Assembly: GCF_000469585.1 (NCBI RefSeq)
Contig: NZ_AWNK01000001.1
Location: 124,731-188,730 of the forward strand
Length of the DNA: 64,000 nucleotides
Reading direction: 5' to 3'
From: Chrysiogenes arsenatis DSM 11915
Lineage (GTDB): Bacteria; Chrysiogenota; Chrysiogenetes; Chrysiogenales; Chrysiogenaceae
The position numbers were made by a program, and so were the translations under genes. The notes under the pieces are model-generated. The model ran no database searches and was not told where the DNA came from. It saw only the letters and a list, made by a program, of their open reading frames with translations. Of the stretch, positions 36,252-46,260 are shown one piece after another. Each line of letters begins with the position of its first letter. The stretch's first letter is position 1.

Positions 36252-38013
36252 AGATAATTTTGGCATGCTGCGCGAAAATGTTGTCACCGACAATATTGCT
36301 TTGACACTCAAGCAAATTGCCGATGAACAATCGCTGCCAGTTGAACAGATGGACTTTACCCTTTCCCATACCTCGACCCCCTTTCGAGATGGCGAACGTT
36401 TTATACGGCACTACACTATCGACGTTTTCACAAAGGGGTTCAGCCCAATTGAGCTGCGCTTTACGCTCCGCCTTATGGGTATCGAACTGATGATGCGAAT
36501 TGAACGCGAAACCAAAGTCGACACCGCCCTCGTTTCGCCCGTTGAGATTTTAGCTGCCATTCACCGGGAATTAGCTCTTGCTGGAATTGTTTATGGTTTA
36601 TTTGATGATGATATTCTGTACACCGTAGCGGCGAAAATATTCCAAGCTTCAGCCACACGTAAACCATTTGATGACGCGCTTTTTCCGATAGCCCGCGGGC
36701 AGGTTGCTCACAAAAGCGACACCCCGCTTGCTGAGCCGGAATACCATTTTGACCAGTACGATATTCTACAAGGGGAAAAGCGCTCCATTGTTGATGTACT
36801 GGAAAACAGCCAAGATACCTTCATTACACGCAGCGGTGATTTGCTTATTACGGTTCCGGAAATACCCGTGCGCTTCCTACACATCAGCCCATATGGCGAA
36901 ATCACCCGTCCACACAATACACAACCACTCTTTTTCCGCAAAGTATCACCAAGTATCCGCACAGAAAAAACAGAGGCTTCAGCGCGCTACTATGCGCTTT
37001 GTGATGGCTATCTCGCCTTACGCGACCAAACGCTTACGATAGTTGAGCAACTTACTCTGCGCTCTGGCGTCTCCCTGGGAGAGACTGGCGACATTACCGC
37101 CACCGACAGCGACATTCGCATTGAAGCCCCAGATGGTCAGCACGACGCGGTTGCAGCCGGAAGAATCGTCGAAGGGAAAAATATTGTCATCAACGGACAT
37201 GTCGGCGCACGAGCCATTATCCGCGGAGAAAATGTAACCATCAATGGCGTACTCCATAAAGATGCAACCGTCGAAGCGGTCAATAACGCTACGATTAAAA
37301 TTTCCAAAGGGACGGTAAAAGCTGATAATGCCACTATTCATATGCTAGAAGCTGGCTTGGTAGAGTGCACCGCTATGGTTGAAGTCACGGGAAAGAGCAT
37401 GCAGAGCGTGATCCGATCACCGCAAATTTTTATCAACGAAATGGTCAACTCCAGTGTAACCACCGGCGGTTATCAGGTCATCATCACAAATGTCAGCGAT
37501 GGCAGCAATTTTATTATTATTGACCCGCTGATCATCGACTCCGTCAAAGAGCGATACGAAGCTGCACTCAGCAAAAAAGCCACGCTCATTAAAGGAATAC
37601 AAAATACAAAAAAGAATTACATTAATAAGCAAAGCCAAATTGCTGACCTCGAAAAACAACAAGGTGGCATGGTGGCCAAAATTGAAGAGATGCGCAAAGC
37701 GTCCCATCGCATCCCAGCTGTTTTTTCAAATATCATTGACCGCTACGATCGGCTGAATGAAGAAAGAAAGCACTATAAAAAACAACTTCTCGAAATGCTT
37801 AAACTCCTGAATAAGCTCGACGACCTCATCTACCGCGTTCAGCACGTAGAAACCATGACATCCATCACCGTCAAAAGAAATCTCCCCAAAGGCAATGTGT
37901 TGAAGTTTGGTAAAAACTCGTCGCACACCGTAATTGATCAGGATCGCAAAGCCGTTATTATCGTAAAAACACGCGACAAAGGGATCGAATTTCTACCCTA
38001 CACCGAGGGGTAA
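36244..38013 (+). CDS. FapA-like (DUF342) protein, copy 2
   Basis: A 589-residue paralog of the gene before it with the same order: an N-terminal domain (IALTLKQIADEQSLPVEQMD compares with IAATLNDHAMNFNILPDDLD in copy 1), central beta repeats (GETGDITATDSDIRI, VINGHVGARAIIRGENVTI, TVKADNATIHMLEAGLV) and a coiled coil near residues 435-540. The copies have diverged widely, so the duplication is old. Its 3' end overlaps the convergent UbiX fusion by 21 bp. Confidence 0.78.
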   Translation: MAKDNFGMLRENVVTDNIALTLKQIADEQSLPVEQMDFTLSHTSTPFRDGERFIRHYTIDVFTKGFSPIELRFTLRLMGIELMMRIERETKVDTALVSPVEILAAIHRELALAGIVYGLFDDDILYTVAAKIFQASATRKPFDDALFPIARGQVAHKSDTPLAEPEYHFDQYDILQGEKRSIVDVLENSQDTFITRSGDLLITVPEIPVRFLHISPYGEITRPHNTQPLFFRKVSPSIRTEKTEASARYYALCDGYLALRDQTLTIVEQLTLRSGVSLGETGDITATDSDIRIEAPDGQHDAVAAGRIVEGKNIVINGHVGARAIIRGENVTINGVLHKDATVEAVNNATIKISKGTVKADNATIHMLEAGLVECTAMVEVTGKSMQSVIRSPQIFINEMVNSSVTTGGYQVIITNVSDGSNFIIIDPLIIDSVKERYEAALSKKATLIKGIQNTKKNYINKQSQIADLEKQQGGMVAKIEEMRKASHRIPAVFSNIIDRYDRLNEERKHYKKQLLEMLKLLNKLDDLIYRVQHVETMTSITVKRNLPKGNVLKFGKNSSHTVIDQDRKAVIIVKTRDKGIEFLPYTEG

Positions 38014-39009
38014 CGTCCCGATAATCTTAAAACGGCCGCGAGCCTCCGCAATAACATTCCCTTCTGGCGTCGTAATCATCGCCTCCCCATGAGCCACTTT
38101 CCATTTTTTCGGAAATAACTTGCCCGTCAATACTGCTGGCTCTAACGCCTGCAGCGGCTGATGCAGCGTAATTTGCAAGTCATGCGTCACAATCATATAG
38201 CCCGCCATCGAACCTATTTTCCCCATCGCCTCATCCAATAACGCACTCAAAATCCCACCATGAATAAACCCATTGTAAGACTGATACGCGGCGCCTATTC
38301 GCAAGTGAGCATGTGAAGTAAGCGCTTCGGCATCAATGGTAAACGGTACTTGCAATCCAACGGGATTCGCCGAACTGCACACAAAACAGGTATGCGGTGG
38401 CACGTTGCCAGCACCATCACCCCACTTACGGTGGGGAATATCGACCCCTAACAGTGCGGCAAAACGCCCTAAATACTGTGAAATTTGCCCCGAAAGCGTC
38501 CCTATTCCAGTGTAAAACTCGGGCGCAAACGGCACAATCTTAACGCGAAGCCGAGCAAGTTTGGTGAGATTTTCTAAATGAATGGCGTGTAATGGACTCT
38601 CACGAGGTGCCAGAAATATCGATTTTCCCTCTTTAAGACAGACGTCAAATACGCGTTCGGCCAATGTGCTTCCAAGCCCCTGTACGACACGAGCACAATA
38701 CCCCATACTCGCGGGAAGGACAAGTAAACCATCAGGAGCATGAGAGCCACTCGCAAGGGGTGAAAAATAATCTGACGGATGGTAAAGGTTCGTAGCATGA
38801 ACGATACGTGCCGCCTCGCGCCACTGTGTTTCTGCGTCAAGCGTTGCGAGTGCTCCTGGTGAATACCCACTTTCAAGAAGCATGTTGGTAGCGCCTTGCA
38901 TGGTTAAGACAACACTTACCGTGCGCCCAGCCTGCTGGAGAAGGTCAATCATCCGCAACCCTAATTGGCTGCCGCTGGCACCAGTTATCACTACTGCGAT
39001 ATGCTTCAT
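37993..39009 (-). CDS. UbiX/Pad1-type flavoprotein fused to a PaaI-like hotdog thioesterase
   Basis: A 338-residue two-domain protein. Residues 1 to about 190 match UbiX flavin prenyltransferases: VVITGASGSQLGLRMIDLL, SHAPDGLLVLPASMGYCARVVQGL and LAPRESPLHAIHLENLTKL. UbiX makes prenylated FMN for UbiD-type decarboxylases. Residues from about 200 begin CFVCSSANPVGLQV and continue YNGFIHGGILSALLDEAMGK, the hotdog fold of PaaI acyl-CoA thioesterases. UbiX alone is about 190 residues, so the second half is a genuine fusion in one frame. GGAGG four bases before ATG 39009 supports the start. No UbiD is in the window. Confidence 0.85.
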   Translation of the reverse strand: MKHIAVVITGASGSQLGLRMIDLLQQAGRTVSVVLTMQGATNMLLESGYSPGALATLDAETQWREAARIVHATNLYHPSDYFSPLASGSHAPDGLLVLPASMGYCARVVQGLGSTLAERVFDVCLKEGKSIFLAPRESPLHAIHLENLTKLARLRVKIVPFAPEFYTGIGTLSGQISQYLGRFAALLGVDIPHRKWGDGAGNVPPHTCFVCSSANPVGLQVPFTIDAEALTSHAHLRIGAAYQSYNGFIHGGILSALLDEAMGKIGSMAGYMIVTHDLQITLHQPLQALEPAVLTGKLFPKKWKVAHGEAMITTPEGNVIAEARGRFKIIGTLPLGVG

Positions 39010-39167
39010 CCCGCCTCCATCTTGCTTCTCACGCACTCTATCGGTTGTTAGGAGGTGAGTTTTTGTTCATCTGTAAACATTTTCTTCACATTTATACCAT
39101 GAGTAAGGTAGATTGCCACTCGCTGTGAATAAAAAAATTATCCATCCGTTACAGGAGGTTCCTGCAC

Positions 39168-40124
39168 ATGATAGCCAGTGCGTTAGAGTTTGAAAAACCG
39201 ATTGTTGAACTCGAAAGAAAGATCGAAGAGCTCCAGAAATTCGCGGAAAAAGAAGGGCTGAATTTCGGCACCGAAGTAGAAAAGCTCACCACTCGACTCG
39301 CCACCCTCAAAGAAGAAGTGTACCGCAATATGAACGAATGGCAGTGCACACAAGTAGCACGTCACGCCCAACGACCGTATACGCTTGATTATGCGGTTAA
39401 TACATTTACTGACTTCGTAGAAATTCATGGCGACAGAGCTTATGCCGACGATAAGTCCATCGTCGGAGGCATGTGTCGCCTGAATGACATCCCAGTTATG
39501 CTCCTTGGCCATCAAAAAGGGCGCAATACGTCGGAAAACATCCGCCGCAATTTTGGTATGCCAAATCCCGAGGGATACCGCAAAGCCCTTCGCATCATGA
39601 AACTTGCCGAAAAATTCAACCTACCGATTATCACACTGGTCGACACGCCTGGCGCTTATCCTGGCATTGGCGCAGAGGAGCGCGGCCAAGGGGAAGCCAT
39701 TGCCCGCAACCTGATTGAAATGGCAGCGCTGGAAGTGCCTGTTATTACGGTTGTCACTGGAGAGGGGGGAAGCGGGGGAGCACTCGCGCTTGCAGTCGCT
39801 AATCGCGTCCTTATGCTGCAACACTCGATCTACTCCGTTATCAGCCCAGAAGGGTGTGCCGCTATTCTGTGGAAAGATGGAACACAGGGAGCCAAAGCCG
39901 CATCTGCGCTTAAACTCACCGCACCGAATCTTCTCAAACACCGTATTATTGATGAAATCATTGCTGAACCGCTCGGAGGGGCTCACCGTGACAGGAAAGT
40001 TGTCTATGGAAATTTACGCGAAGCTCTGATAAAACACTTAAGCGATCTGCAGCAGATGTCGAAAGAAAAATTAGTAGCCGACAGATATGCACGCTTCAGA
40101 CAGATCGGAGCCTTCGAAGAATAA
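39168..40124 (+). CDS. accA: Acetyl-CoA carboxylase carboxyltransferase subunit alpha
   Basis: A 318-residue AccA, the normal length. With AccD it moves the carboxyl group from biotin to acetyl-CoA, the first step of fatty-acid synthesis. Diagnostic segments are an N-terminal coiled region (FEKPIVELERKIEELQ), GDRAYADDKSIVGGM, LVDTPGAYPGIGAEERGQGEAIA and GEGGSGGALALAVAN, which forms the oxyanion loops. AGGAGG precedes ATG 39168. An 18-bp gap separates it from the M23 peptidase gene, so both may be co-transcribed. Confidence 0.96.
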   Translation: MIASALEFEKPIVELERKIEELQKFAEKEGLNFGTEVEKLTTRLATLKEEVYRNMNEWQCTQVARHAQRPYTLDYAVNTFTDFVEIHGDRAYADDKSIVGGMCRLNDIPVMLLGHQKGRNTSENIRRNFGMPNPEGYRKALRIMKLAEKFNLPIITLVDTPGAYPGIGAEERGQGEAIARNLIEMAALEVPVITVVTGEGGSGGALALAVANRVLMLQHSIYSVISPEGCAAILWKDGTQGAKAASALKLTAPNLLKHRIIDEIIAEPLGGAHRDRKVVYGNLREALIKHLSDLQQMSKEKLVADRYARFRQIGAFEE

Positions 40125-40142
40125 AACAACGGGAGATTCGTT

Positions 40143-41567
40143 ATGCGCCAAAAGCAGCCTTGGGCTTTTTATACACCACCACATCAAAAACCAAAACCAA
40201 GGAAGCTTACCGCAAAAGTTGTTAGGGTTCTTTCGGTCACCAGCCTCGGACTCATGCTCGGCTTCGGTATCATCTGGATGATCCAGCCAGCAGCACAACA
40301 GTCCACCACAGCGGAAGCCCCTCAGCAGACGGTCATAACCAAAGCACTACAGGCACCCGTCTCCGCGTTAAAACCCAAAACACCTATCAAGACCCAATCT
40401 GAATTTGATTTAGAAGATGATACAACACTTCCTGGCACGGAAATCCCCTCCCCCGAAGACGAAAGAATCTTTGAAGCCACCATCAAACGTGGTGACACCC
40501 TTTCGTCTATTCTCAGTTCACAAGGGCTTTCAAGCCGTGAAATTCATGGCATCGTACAACAAATGCGCGGTGTTTTTGCTGCCCACCGCATCCGGATCGG
40601 GAACAGCTATGTGGTAGAAAAAAACCCGGATGACAGTCTTAAATTATTTACGTACCATGTGAGCAACTCCGAATTATTTCACATTGAGCGCGATCCGGCC
40701 AAGAGCGAGTTTGCGGTTCGCAAAGAGACGCTTCAGTACGACACATTGATTAACTCTGCAATGGGAGTTATAGGATCTTCTCTTTCTCAGGCCTTTAGCG
40801 AAAAGCGACTTGGAGCAAAACTCGTCGCCGACCTTGAAAATATTTTTTCGTGGCAACTCGATTTTCGCCGTGATATTACCCCAGGAACCAGCTTCAAATT
40901 AGTGTACGAAGAAAAATGGATTGGAGATCAGCTTGATGGTACCGGCACTATCTTAGCTGCGGAAATTGTCACTCAGCGCGGCCGTTTTACTGCTTTCGCC
41001 TACACGGATCCGAATGGAAAATTTGGTTACTACAACGAAAAAGGGGAATCAATCCGCCGTATGTTCCTGAAATCGCCTGTGCAATATACGCGCGTGAGTA
41101 GTGATTTTGGCAATCGAACCCATCCTGTGACTGGCCAACGTCACTTTCATGGTGGGGTTGATTTAGCGGCGCCCACAGGAACTCCTGTGTATGCCGTCGC
41201 CGACGGGATAGTCGACTATCGTGGCTACAACGGAAACGCCGGCAACATGATTACGCTAACACATTCTAACAGCTATAAGACGCAATATTTGCACCTGAGC
41301 GGTTATGCTCCGCGCGTACGCCAAGGGGCGCGCATCAAGCAAGGCGAACTGATTGGTTACGTGGGATCAACCGGCAGATCAACTGGGCCGCACTTGGATT
41401 TCCGCATCGCCAAAGGCGACAAATATATAGACCCAATGCATATCCCTTCGCATTCTGTTGATCCAGTTCCCGCGAAGTATCTCGCTGACTTTCGCTCACA
41501 ACGCGGTACACTCCAAGCAAAATTGAATGAGTTGAACGTCAAGACCGCCGACGCGACCCGTCGCTAA
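40143..41567 (+). CDS. M23-family peptidoglycan endopeptidase (membrane anchored)
   Basis: A 474-residue murein hydrolase. A basic start and one membrane helix (about 37-58) anchor it; a LysM/OapA-like segment (IKRGDTLSSILSSQGLS) follows near 118, then a linker domain and the LytM/M23 catalytic domain. HFHGGVDLAAPTGTPV gives the first His and Asp ligands. The second motif reads GPHLDF where MepM-type enzymes have GPHLHY; the first His of H-x-H is present, the second is Asp. This HLD form is also known in other genomes, so activity is not ruled out. It likely trims septal or sidewall peptidoglycan. Confidence 0.88.
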   Translation: MRQKQPWAFYTPPHQKPKPRKLTAKVVRVLSVTSLGLMLGFGIIWMIQPAAQQSTTAEAPQQTVITKALQAPVSALKPKTPIKTQSEFDLEDDTTLPGTEIPSPEDERIFEATIKRGDTLSSILSSQGLSSREIHGIVQQMRGVFAAHRIRIGNSYVVEKNPDDSLKLFTYHVSNSELFHIERDPAKSEFAVRKETLQYDTLINSAMGVIGSSLSQAFSEKRLGAKLVADLENIFSWQLDFRRDITPGTSFKLVYEEKWIGDQLDGTGTILAAEIVTQRGRFTAFAYTDPNGKFGYYNEKGESIRRMFLKSPVQYTRVSSDFGNRTHPVTGQRHFHGGVDLAAPTGTPVYAVADGIVDYRGYNGNAGNMITLTHSNSYKTQYLHLSGYAPRVRQGARIKQGELIGYVGSTGRSTGPHLDFRIAKGDKYIDPMHIPSHSVDPVPAKYLADFRSQRGTLQAKLNELNVKTADATRR

Positions 41568-41616
41568 TGCCTTTTGATCGGCATTCAGCGAAGGGTCGAA
41601 AGCGATAATCAGTTAA

Positions 41617-42588
41617 TCAATTCTCGTTACAATCGGCTGAGTCAGTACTATTTTGCTGGAATGAACACCCTGCGCTAAAACCGACGGCATTCGTTGGTGG
41701 CGCCTGCTGCAAGATTCCTTGCAGAAAAGAAGGTGTTGGGCTTATAGAATTCACCGAAGGGGTACTCGGCTCAAAAATTAATCCTGGTGCAATGACAACC
41801 GGGATAGATTTGGCACCGATGCGCGCCATTGCCATCGTATTCACCTGCTCAATAAATCGTTGCTCGGACGTAATAGCCGTCTCGCTGACACGCAGAGGGT
41901 TGCTGAACAATGTCTCGAGCGCCATTTTCTCTGTCGCTCCCGTTGCTACGTCCTGATAAAAACCGGCAATGAGCAGTGAATCGTCATCACTTTTTGGAAC
42001 GAGATAAAATGCGCTCTGCTGGAGCAGCTCAGGACGCTGTAACACATTGAGTGCCAAGGTTTTACACGCCGGACACGATGGCGAAACGTAAATCTGAACC
42101 AAAGCCTCTTTGGAACCATAACTTGGAATTGGGGTAAGGAAAATCTCTTTGATTAAGCCAAAGGTAGCGACAAAAAAGAAAAACGCCCAGATACTGAAGA
42201 TACTGTAAAACCACTTACTTCTCAGGTGCGCAGATACCGAAAGCGCTGCCAACCCAATCAACCCAATAAGCGCGGCAACCACCATACAACTCATACAGAA
42301 CCAGTAAAAATATTGGTATATCAAAAACAGGGCGTCACCCGCTACCATGAGCGCCACCAACAAGACAAACAACGCATGAGCGGTTCGTCCACGCGGGAAA
42401 AGAAGTCCGGTTATCGCAATCAGTGCGAACCCTGCGGCACCGTAGAAGTACACAGAAAAACCGAAAATAGTGTAGTTCGAGTAGATCTGACAGCCATCCG
42501 TAATGCAGGCAATATCAGCGCCGAAAGCATTTAACACACAAAAGGCAAAACCAAGGATGCTGAAATTAATTACCAGTAAACGAGCCAT
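41617..42588 (-). CDS. VKOR-family membrane protein fused to a thioredoxin-like domain
   Basis: A 323-residue thiol oxidase. Four or five helices in residues 5-140 form a VKOR domain, with the loop cysteines in DIACITDGCQ (about 28-33) and the active-site pair in WFCMSCMV (about 96-100). The C-terminal domain starts with VQIYVSPSCPACKTLAL (CPAC near 172), a DsbA/thioredoxin-like active site on the outer side of the membrane. Bacterial VKOR proteins replace DsbB in disulfide-bond formation and pass electrons to quinones. A Ser/Pro/Gln-rich tail ends the protein. Start ATG 42588 lies 10 bp from the DUF445 stop, so both genes are probably one transcript. Confidence 0.85.
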   Translation of the reverse strand: MARLLVINFSILGFAFCVLNAFGADIACITDGCQIYSNYTIFGFSVYFYGAAGFALIAITGLLFPRGRTAHALFVLLVALMVAGDALFLIYQYFYWFCMSCMVVAALIGLIGLAALSVSAHLRSKWFYSIFSIWAFFFFVATFGLIKEIFLTPIPSYGSKEALVQIYVSPSCPACKTLALNVLQRPELLQQSAFYLVPKSDDDSLLIAGFYQDVATGATEKMALETLFSNPLRVSETAITSEQRFIEQVNTMAMARIGAKSIPVVIAPGLIFEPSTPSVNSISPTPSFLQGILQQAPPTNAVGFSAGCSFQQNSTDSADCNEN

Positions 42589-42598
42589 TCAATTCCCC

Positions 42599-43198
42599 TT
42601 AGAGGTAGTAAATAATCAACGCCTGAATACTCCCGATCGCAAAACCCAGTACCGCGCCAAGCACTTCAATATGGCGCAATTCTTTCTGCGCTACCTTTAA
42701 TATTAATGATTCAAACTCGTTAAGGTCATAAAGATCAAGCTTCTCCACCACGATTTCCGCAATATCAACTTCGTCATGAATCTGCTCAATCATCGCTTTT
42801 TTGATTTGAACCGCTTGCAGATAAAGCTCTTCAACAATCGCAGGTTGAATTTTTGGCAGTAAACTTTCGACCATAGGCGCCAGCATCGGAATTTTTTCAA
42901 GGATGCGATTCTTTAGTTTATTCCGCACTAACTCTTCTATCGCCGTATCAATGTGTTCCTTAATATCGAACCGTTCAAAAATACGGGTAATTTCATGGAT
43001 CGAAAGAAGCTCGTCCTGTACTGTTTCCGCAATTTTTCGAGCAATCTCTGTGCGTCGCTTCGGGAGAATTCCCTGAAAGTTTATGCCGAGAATATGCAGT
43101 GGACGGTGGGGACGAAAAAGCATTTTCACCGCAAGAACATTCGTTCCCCAACCAATAAATAAACCTATCAATGGCATAAGCAAAAGTTTGAGTTCCAC
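42599..43198 (-). CDS. DUF445 family membrane protein
   Basis: A 199-residue protein with helices at both ends (residues 5-24 and 180-198) and a long helical centre. The N-terminus (LMPLIGLFIGWGTNVLAVKMLFRP) and GINFQGILPKRRTEIARKI are the DUF445 signature. The function of the family is not known; the shape suggests a membrane-anchored coiled structure. It is transcribed from just after the ferredoxin terminator, together with the VKOR gene downstream. Confidence 0.85.
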   Translation of the reverse strand: MELKLLLMPLIGLFIGWGTNVLAVKMLFRPHRPLHILGINFQGILPKRRTEIARKIAETVQDELLSIHEITRIFERFDIKEHIDTAIEELVRNKLKNRILEKIPMLAPMVESLLPKIQPAIVEELYLQAVQIKKAMIEQIHDEVDIAEIVVEKLDLYDLNEFESLILKVAQKELRHIEVLGAVLGFAIGSIQALIIYYL

Positions 43199-43207
43199 GC
43201 GATTTCT

Positions 43208-43241
43208 CCAAAAAAAATGGACCCGCTATCGCTAGGTCCAT
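43208..43241 (-). terminator. Intrinsic terminator after ferredoxin
   Basis: On the minus strand ATGGACC and GGTCCAT form a 7-bp perfect stem with an 11-base loop, followed by eight T. It lies between the ferredoxin stop (43280) and the DUF445 start (43198), so it ends the ferredoxin transcript. Confidence 0.85.
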
Positions 43242-43279
43242 TTCCGTACATTCATGTTAATTGAAATGAAAGTGCAGTA

Positions 43280-43833
<554 letters not shown>

Positions 43834-43906
43834 CCGTTAGGGGCGCCCGCAAGGGCTGAGACGCACCCTTGCACCTGATCCAGGTAGTACTGGCGTAGGA
43901 AAACGG
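43834..43906 (+). ncRNA. TPP riboswitch (thi box)
   Basis: The conserved thi-box segments appear in order: GGGGCGCC, GGGCTGAGA, ACCCTTGCACCTGATC, then CAGGTAGTACTGGCGTAGGAA. The outer stem P1 pairs CCGTT (43834-43838) with AACGG (43902-43906). It binds thiamine pyrophosphate and lies 62 bases upstream of thiC, followed by an intrinsic terminator, so control is probably by premature transcription stop when TPP is high. Confidence 0.95.
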
Positions 43907-43926
43907 AGAGTACACACCACTCGCAA

Positions 43927-43951
43927 GCCGTCTCGTATGAGGCGGCTTTTT
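43927..43951 (+). terminator. Riboswitch-controlled terminator before thiC
   Basis: GCCGTCTC and GAGGCGGC pair over 8 bp (one G-T) around a GTAT loop and are followed by five T. It lies between the TPP aptamer and the thiC ribosome site, as the expression platform of an attenuating riboswitch. Confidence 0.85.
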
Positions 43952-43968
43952 GCATTCAAGGAGGTTTT

Positions 43969-45276
43969 ATGACGAACGTGACACAGATGCACCGTGCCCG
44001 CAAAGGGGAAATCACAGCCGAAATGAAAATCGTTGCGACAGCTGAGCAGCTCGACCCAGAGTTTATCCGCAGCGAAGTTGCCCGTGGCCGGATGGTTATT
44101 CCTGCCAATATTAACCATAAAAACATTGTGCCGATTGCCATTGGGATCAATGCCAAATGTAAAGTCAATGCCAACATCGGCAACTCGAAGCTTTCCAGTG
44201 GCCTTGACGAAGAGCTGGACAAGCTGCGCAAATCAATCCGCTACGGTGCTGATACCGTTATGGATCTTTCCACCGGCGATAATATCAACGTTATCCGCCA
44301 AGCAATAATCGACCACTCCCCCGTTCCTATCGGCACCGTGCCAATGTATCAGGCTATGGAAGAAGTGGAGCGAGTTGAAGAATTGACCGCCGCTGGCATC
44401 CTGCGCGTGATCGAAGAGCAAGCAATACAAGGGGTCGATTATATGACCGTTCATTGCGGCATTTTGCAACGCCATATCCCAATGGCAGTCAAGCGGACAA
44501 CAGGAATCGTCAGCCGTGGCGGTTCGCTGATGGCGCTATGGATGCAGCACCACAACGCGGAAAATCCAATCTACACCCACTATGACGAATTACTTCAGAT
44601 TTGCAAAAAATACGACGTTACGCTGTCGCTCGGCGATTCGCTCCGCCCCGGCTGTCAAGCCGATGCCTCTGATGAAGCGCAGCTCAGCGAACTCGAAGTA
44701 CTCGGCGAACTCTGCCTGCGTGCCTGGGAGCAAGATGTGCAGGTGATGATTGAAGGGCCAGGACACGTCCCGTTCGACCAAATCGAATACAACATTAAGA
44801 AGCAAATTGAAGTGTGCCATGAAGCCCCTTTCTACGTACTCGGCCCACTCGTAACCGACATCGCTCCTGGCTACGATCACATTACCGGTGCGATTGGCGG
44901 CACGATGGCGGCGTATCACGGCGCAGCGATGTTGTGCTATGTGACTCCCAAAGAACACCTTGGCTTGCCAAATAGCGAAGATGTCCGCAACGGCATTATT
45001 GCCTTTAAAATTGCGGCTCACGCTGGTGACATTGCCCGCAACCGCCCCGGTGCGCGCCAACGCGACGACGAAATGAGCCGAGCGCGCTTTGCGTTTGATT
45101 GGAACCGTCAGTTTGAACTCTCGCTCGATCCCGACCGTGCACGCCAGTATCGCATGGAAAGTCTGCCGGAAGAGATGAAGGGAAATTGTGAAACAGACCA
45201 CTGCACCATGTGTGGGCCAAAATTTTGCTCAATGAATATTTCACATCAAATGATAGAAACCGCAAACAAGGGGTGA
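43969..45276 (+). CDS. thiC: Phosphomethylpyrimidine synthase
   Basis: A 435-residue ThiC of the short bacterial type without the long N-terminal extension. It rearranges aminoimidazole ribotide to hydroxymethylpyrimidine phosphate using a [4Fe-4S] cluster and SAM. The cluster motif is at the C-terminus: [14 protein letters not shown] (C-x2-C-x4-C form). Other conserved parts are [26 protein letters not shown] and [20 protein letters not shown] precedes ATG 43969. It heads thiC-thiS-thiG-thiH with gaps of three bases, all under the TPP riboswitch. Confidence 0.97.
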   Translation: MTNVTQMHRARKGEITAEMKIVATAEQLDPEFIRSEVARGRMVIPANINHKNIVPIAIGINAKCKVNANIGNSKLSSGLDEELDKLRKSIRYGADTVMDLSTGDNINVIRQAIIDHSPVPIGTVPMYQAMEEVERVEELTAAGILRVIEEQAIQGVDYMTVHCGILQRHIPMAVKRTTGIVSRGGSLMALWMQHHNAENPIYTHYDELLQICKKYDVTLSLGDSLRPGCQADASDEAQLSELEVLGELCLRAWEQDVQVMIEGPGHVPFDQIEYNIKKQIEVCHEAPFYVLGPLVTDIAPGYDHITGAIGGTMAAYHGAAMLCYVTPKEHLGLPNSEDVRNGIIAFKIAAHAGDIARNRPGARQRDDEMSRARFAFDWNRQFELSLDPDRARQYRMESLPEEMKGNCETDHCTMCGPKFCSMNISHQMIETANKG

Positions 45277-45279
45277 ATT

Positions 45280-45477
45280 ATGGCACAGATTAACGGACGA
45301 CCCGTCGAGCTGAGTGACACACTCACCGTCAATCAACTGAAAGAAAAACTTGGCATCACGGCAACGCGCCTCGCGGTCGAAGTTGATGGCACGTTGCTCT
45401 ATCCCGAAAACTTTGAAGAAGCACGCATTACCAACGACTCCGTGGTAGAAGTCATTACTCTTGTTGGCGGGGGCTGA
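45280..45477 (+). CDS. thiS: Thiamine biosynthesis sulfur carrier protein
   Basis: A 65-residue ubiquitin-like protein that ends in Gly-Gly-Gly (VGGG); the C-terminal GG is the thiocarboxylate site used to deliver sulfur to the thiazole ring. It sits between thiC and thiG with three-base gaps. The activating enzyme ThiF is not in the window. Confidence 0.95.
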   Translation: MAQINGRPVELSDTLTVNQLKEKLGITATRLAVEVDGTLLYPENFEEARITNDSVVEVITLVGGG

Positions 45478-45480
45478 TCT

Positions 45481-46257
45481 ATGTCACAAGATTTTTTGAC
45501 CATTGCTGGCCGCCAGTTTCGCTCACGCCTTTTTGTGGGTACCGGAAAATTTGCCAGTAACCAGATCATGCGCCAAGCTATCGACGCATCTGAGAGCGAA
45601 GTGGTAACGGTCGCGCTGCGTCGCGTCAACCTTGATGCACCGCAAGACGACATGCTTGCTTCCATCGATATCAGCCGCATCTTGCTGCTCCCCAATACTG
45701 CTGGAGCGCGCAGTGCCGAAGAAGCTATCCGCCTTGCCCGTTATGCCCGCAGTGCCGGATGTCCTAACTGGATCAAGCTGGAAGTGACACCCGATCCGCG
45801 CTATCTACTCCCAGATCCGATTGAAACACTCAAAGCGGCAGAAATTCTTGTCAAAGAAGGGTTCATCGTGTTGCCGTATATTAATGCCGACCCGATCCTC
45901 TGCAAGCATTTGGAAGAAGCTGGTTGTGCCACCGTCATGCCACTTGGCAGTCCGATTGGTTCCAATAAAGGGATTAAAACACGCGAAAATCTGCAAATCA
46001 TCATTGAACAAGCGAAAGTACCCGTCATCGTCGATGCCGGACTGGGGGCGCCATCCCACGCCGCCGAAGCGATGGAGATGGGTGCCGATGCCGTTTTGGT
46101 CAACACCGCTATTGCCGTAGCAGGAAATCCCGTCGCCATGGCACGCGCCTTTGCCAAAGGGACACAAGCAGGACGTGAAGCGTATCTGGCAGCATTAGCA
46201 CCAGAATCTTCCATCGCCGAAGCGTCAAGCCCCCTCGCTGGGCTGATGTGGAGCTAA
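45481..46257 (+). CDS. thiG: Thiazole synthase
   Basis: A 258-residue TIM-barrel enzyme that joins deoxyxylulose phosphate, dehydroglycine and ThiS thiocarboxylate into the thiazole phosphate. Diagnostic segments are [42 protein letters not shown], the Schiff-base Lys in [16 protein letters not shown], and [20 protein letters not shown]. It lies in the thiCSGH unit. Confidence 0.96.
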   Translation: MSQDFLTIAGRQFRSRLFVGTGKFASNQIMRQAIDASESEVVTVALRRVNLDAPQDDMLASIDISRILLLPNTAGARSAEEAIRLARYARSAGCPNWIKLEVTPDPRYLLPDPIETLKAAEILVKEGFIVLPYINADPILCKHLEEAGCATVMPLGSPIGSNKGIKTRENLQIIIEQAKVPVIVDAGLGAPSHAAEAMEMGADAVLVNTAIAVAGNPVAMARAFAKGTQAGREAYLAALAPESSIAEASSPLAGLMWS

Positions 46258-46260
46258 CAT

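Noticed and set aside
41564-41586. Terminator after the M23 peptidase
   Set aside because: AATGCC/GGCATT forms a 6-bp stem, but no T run follows on either strand.
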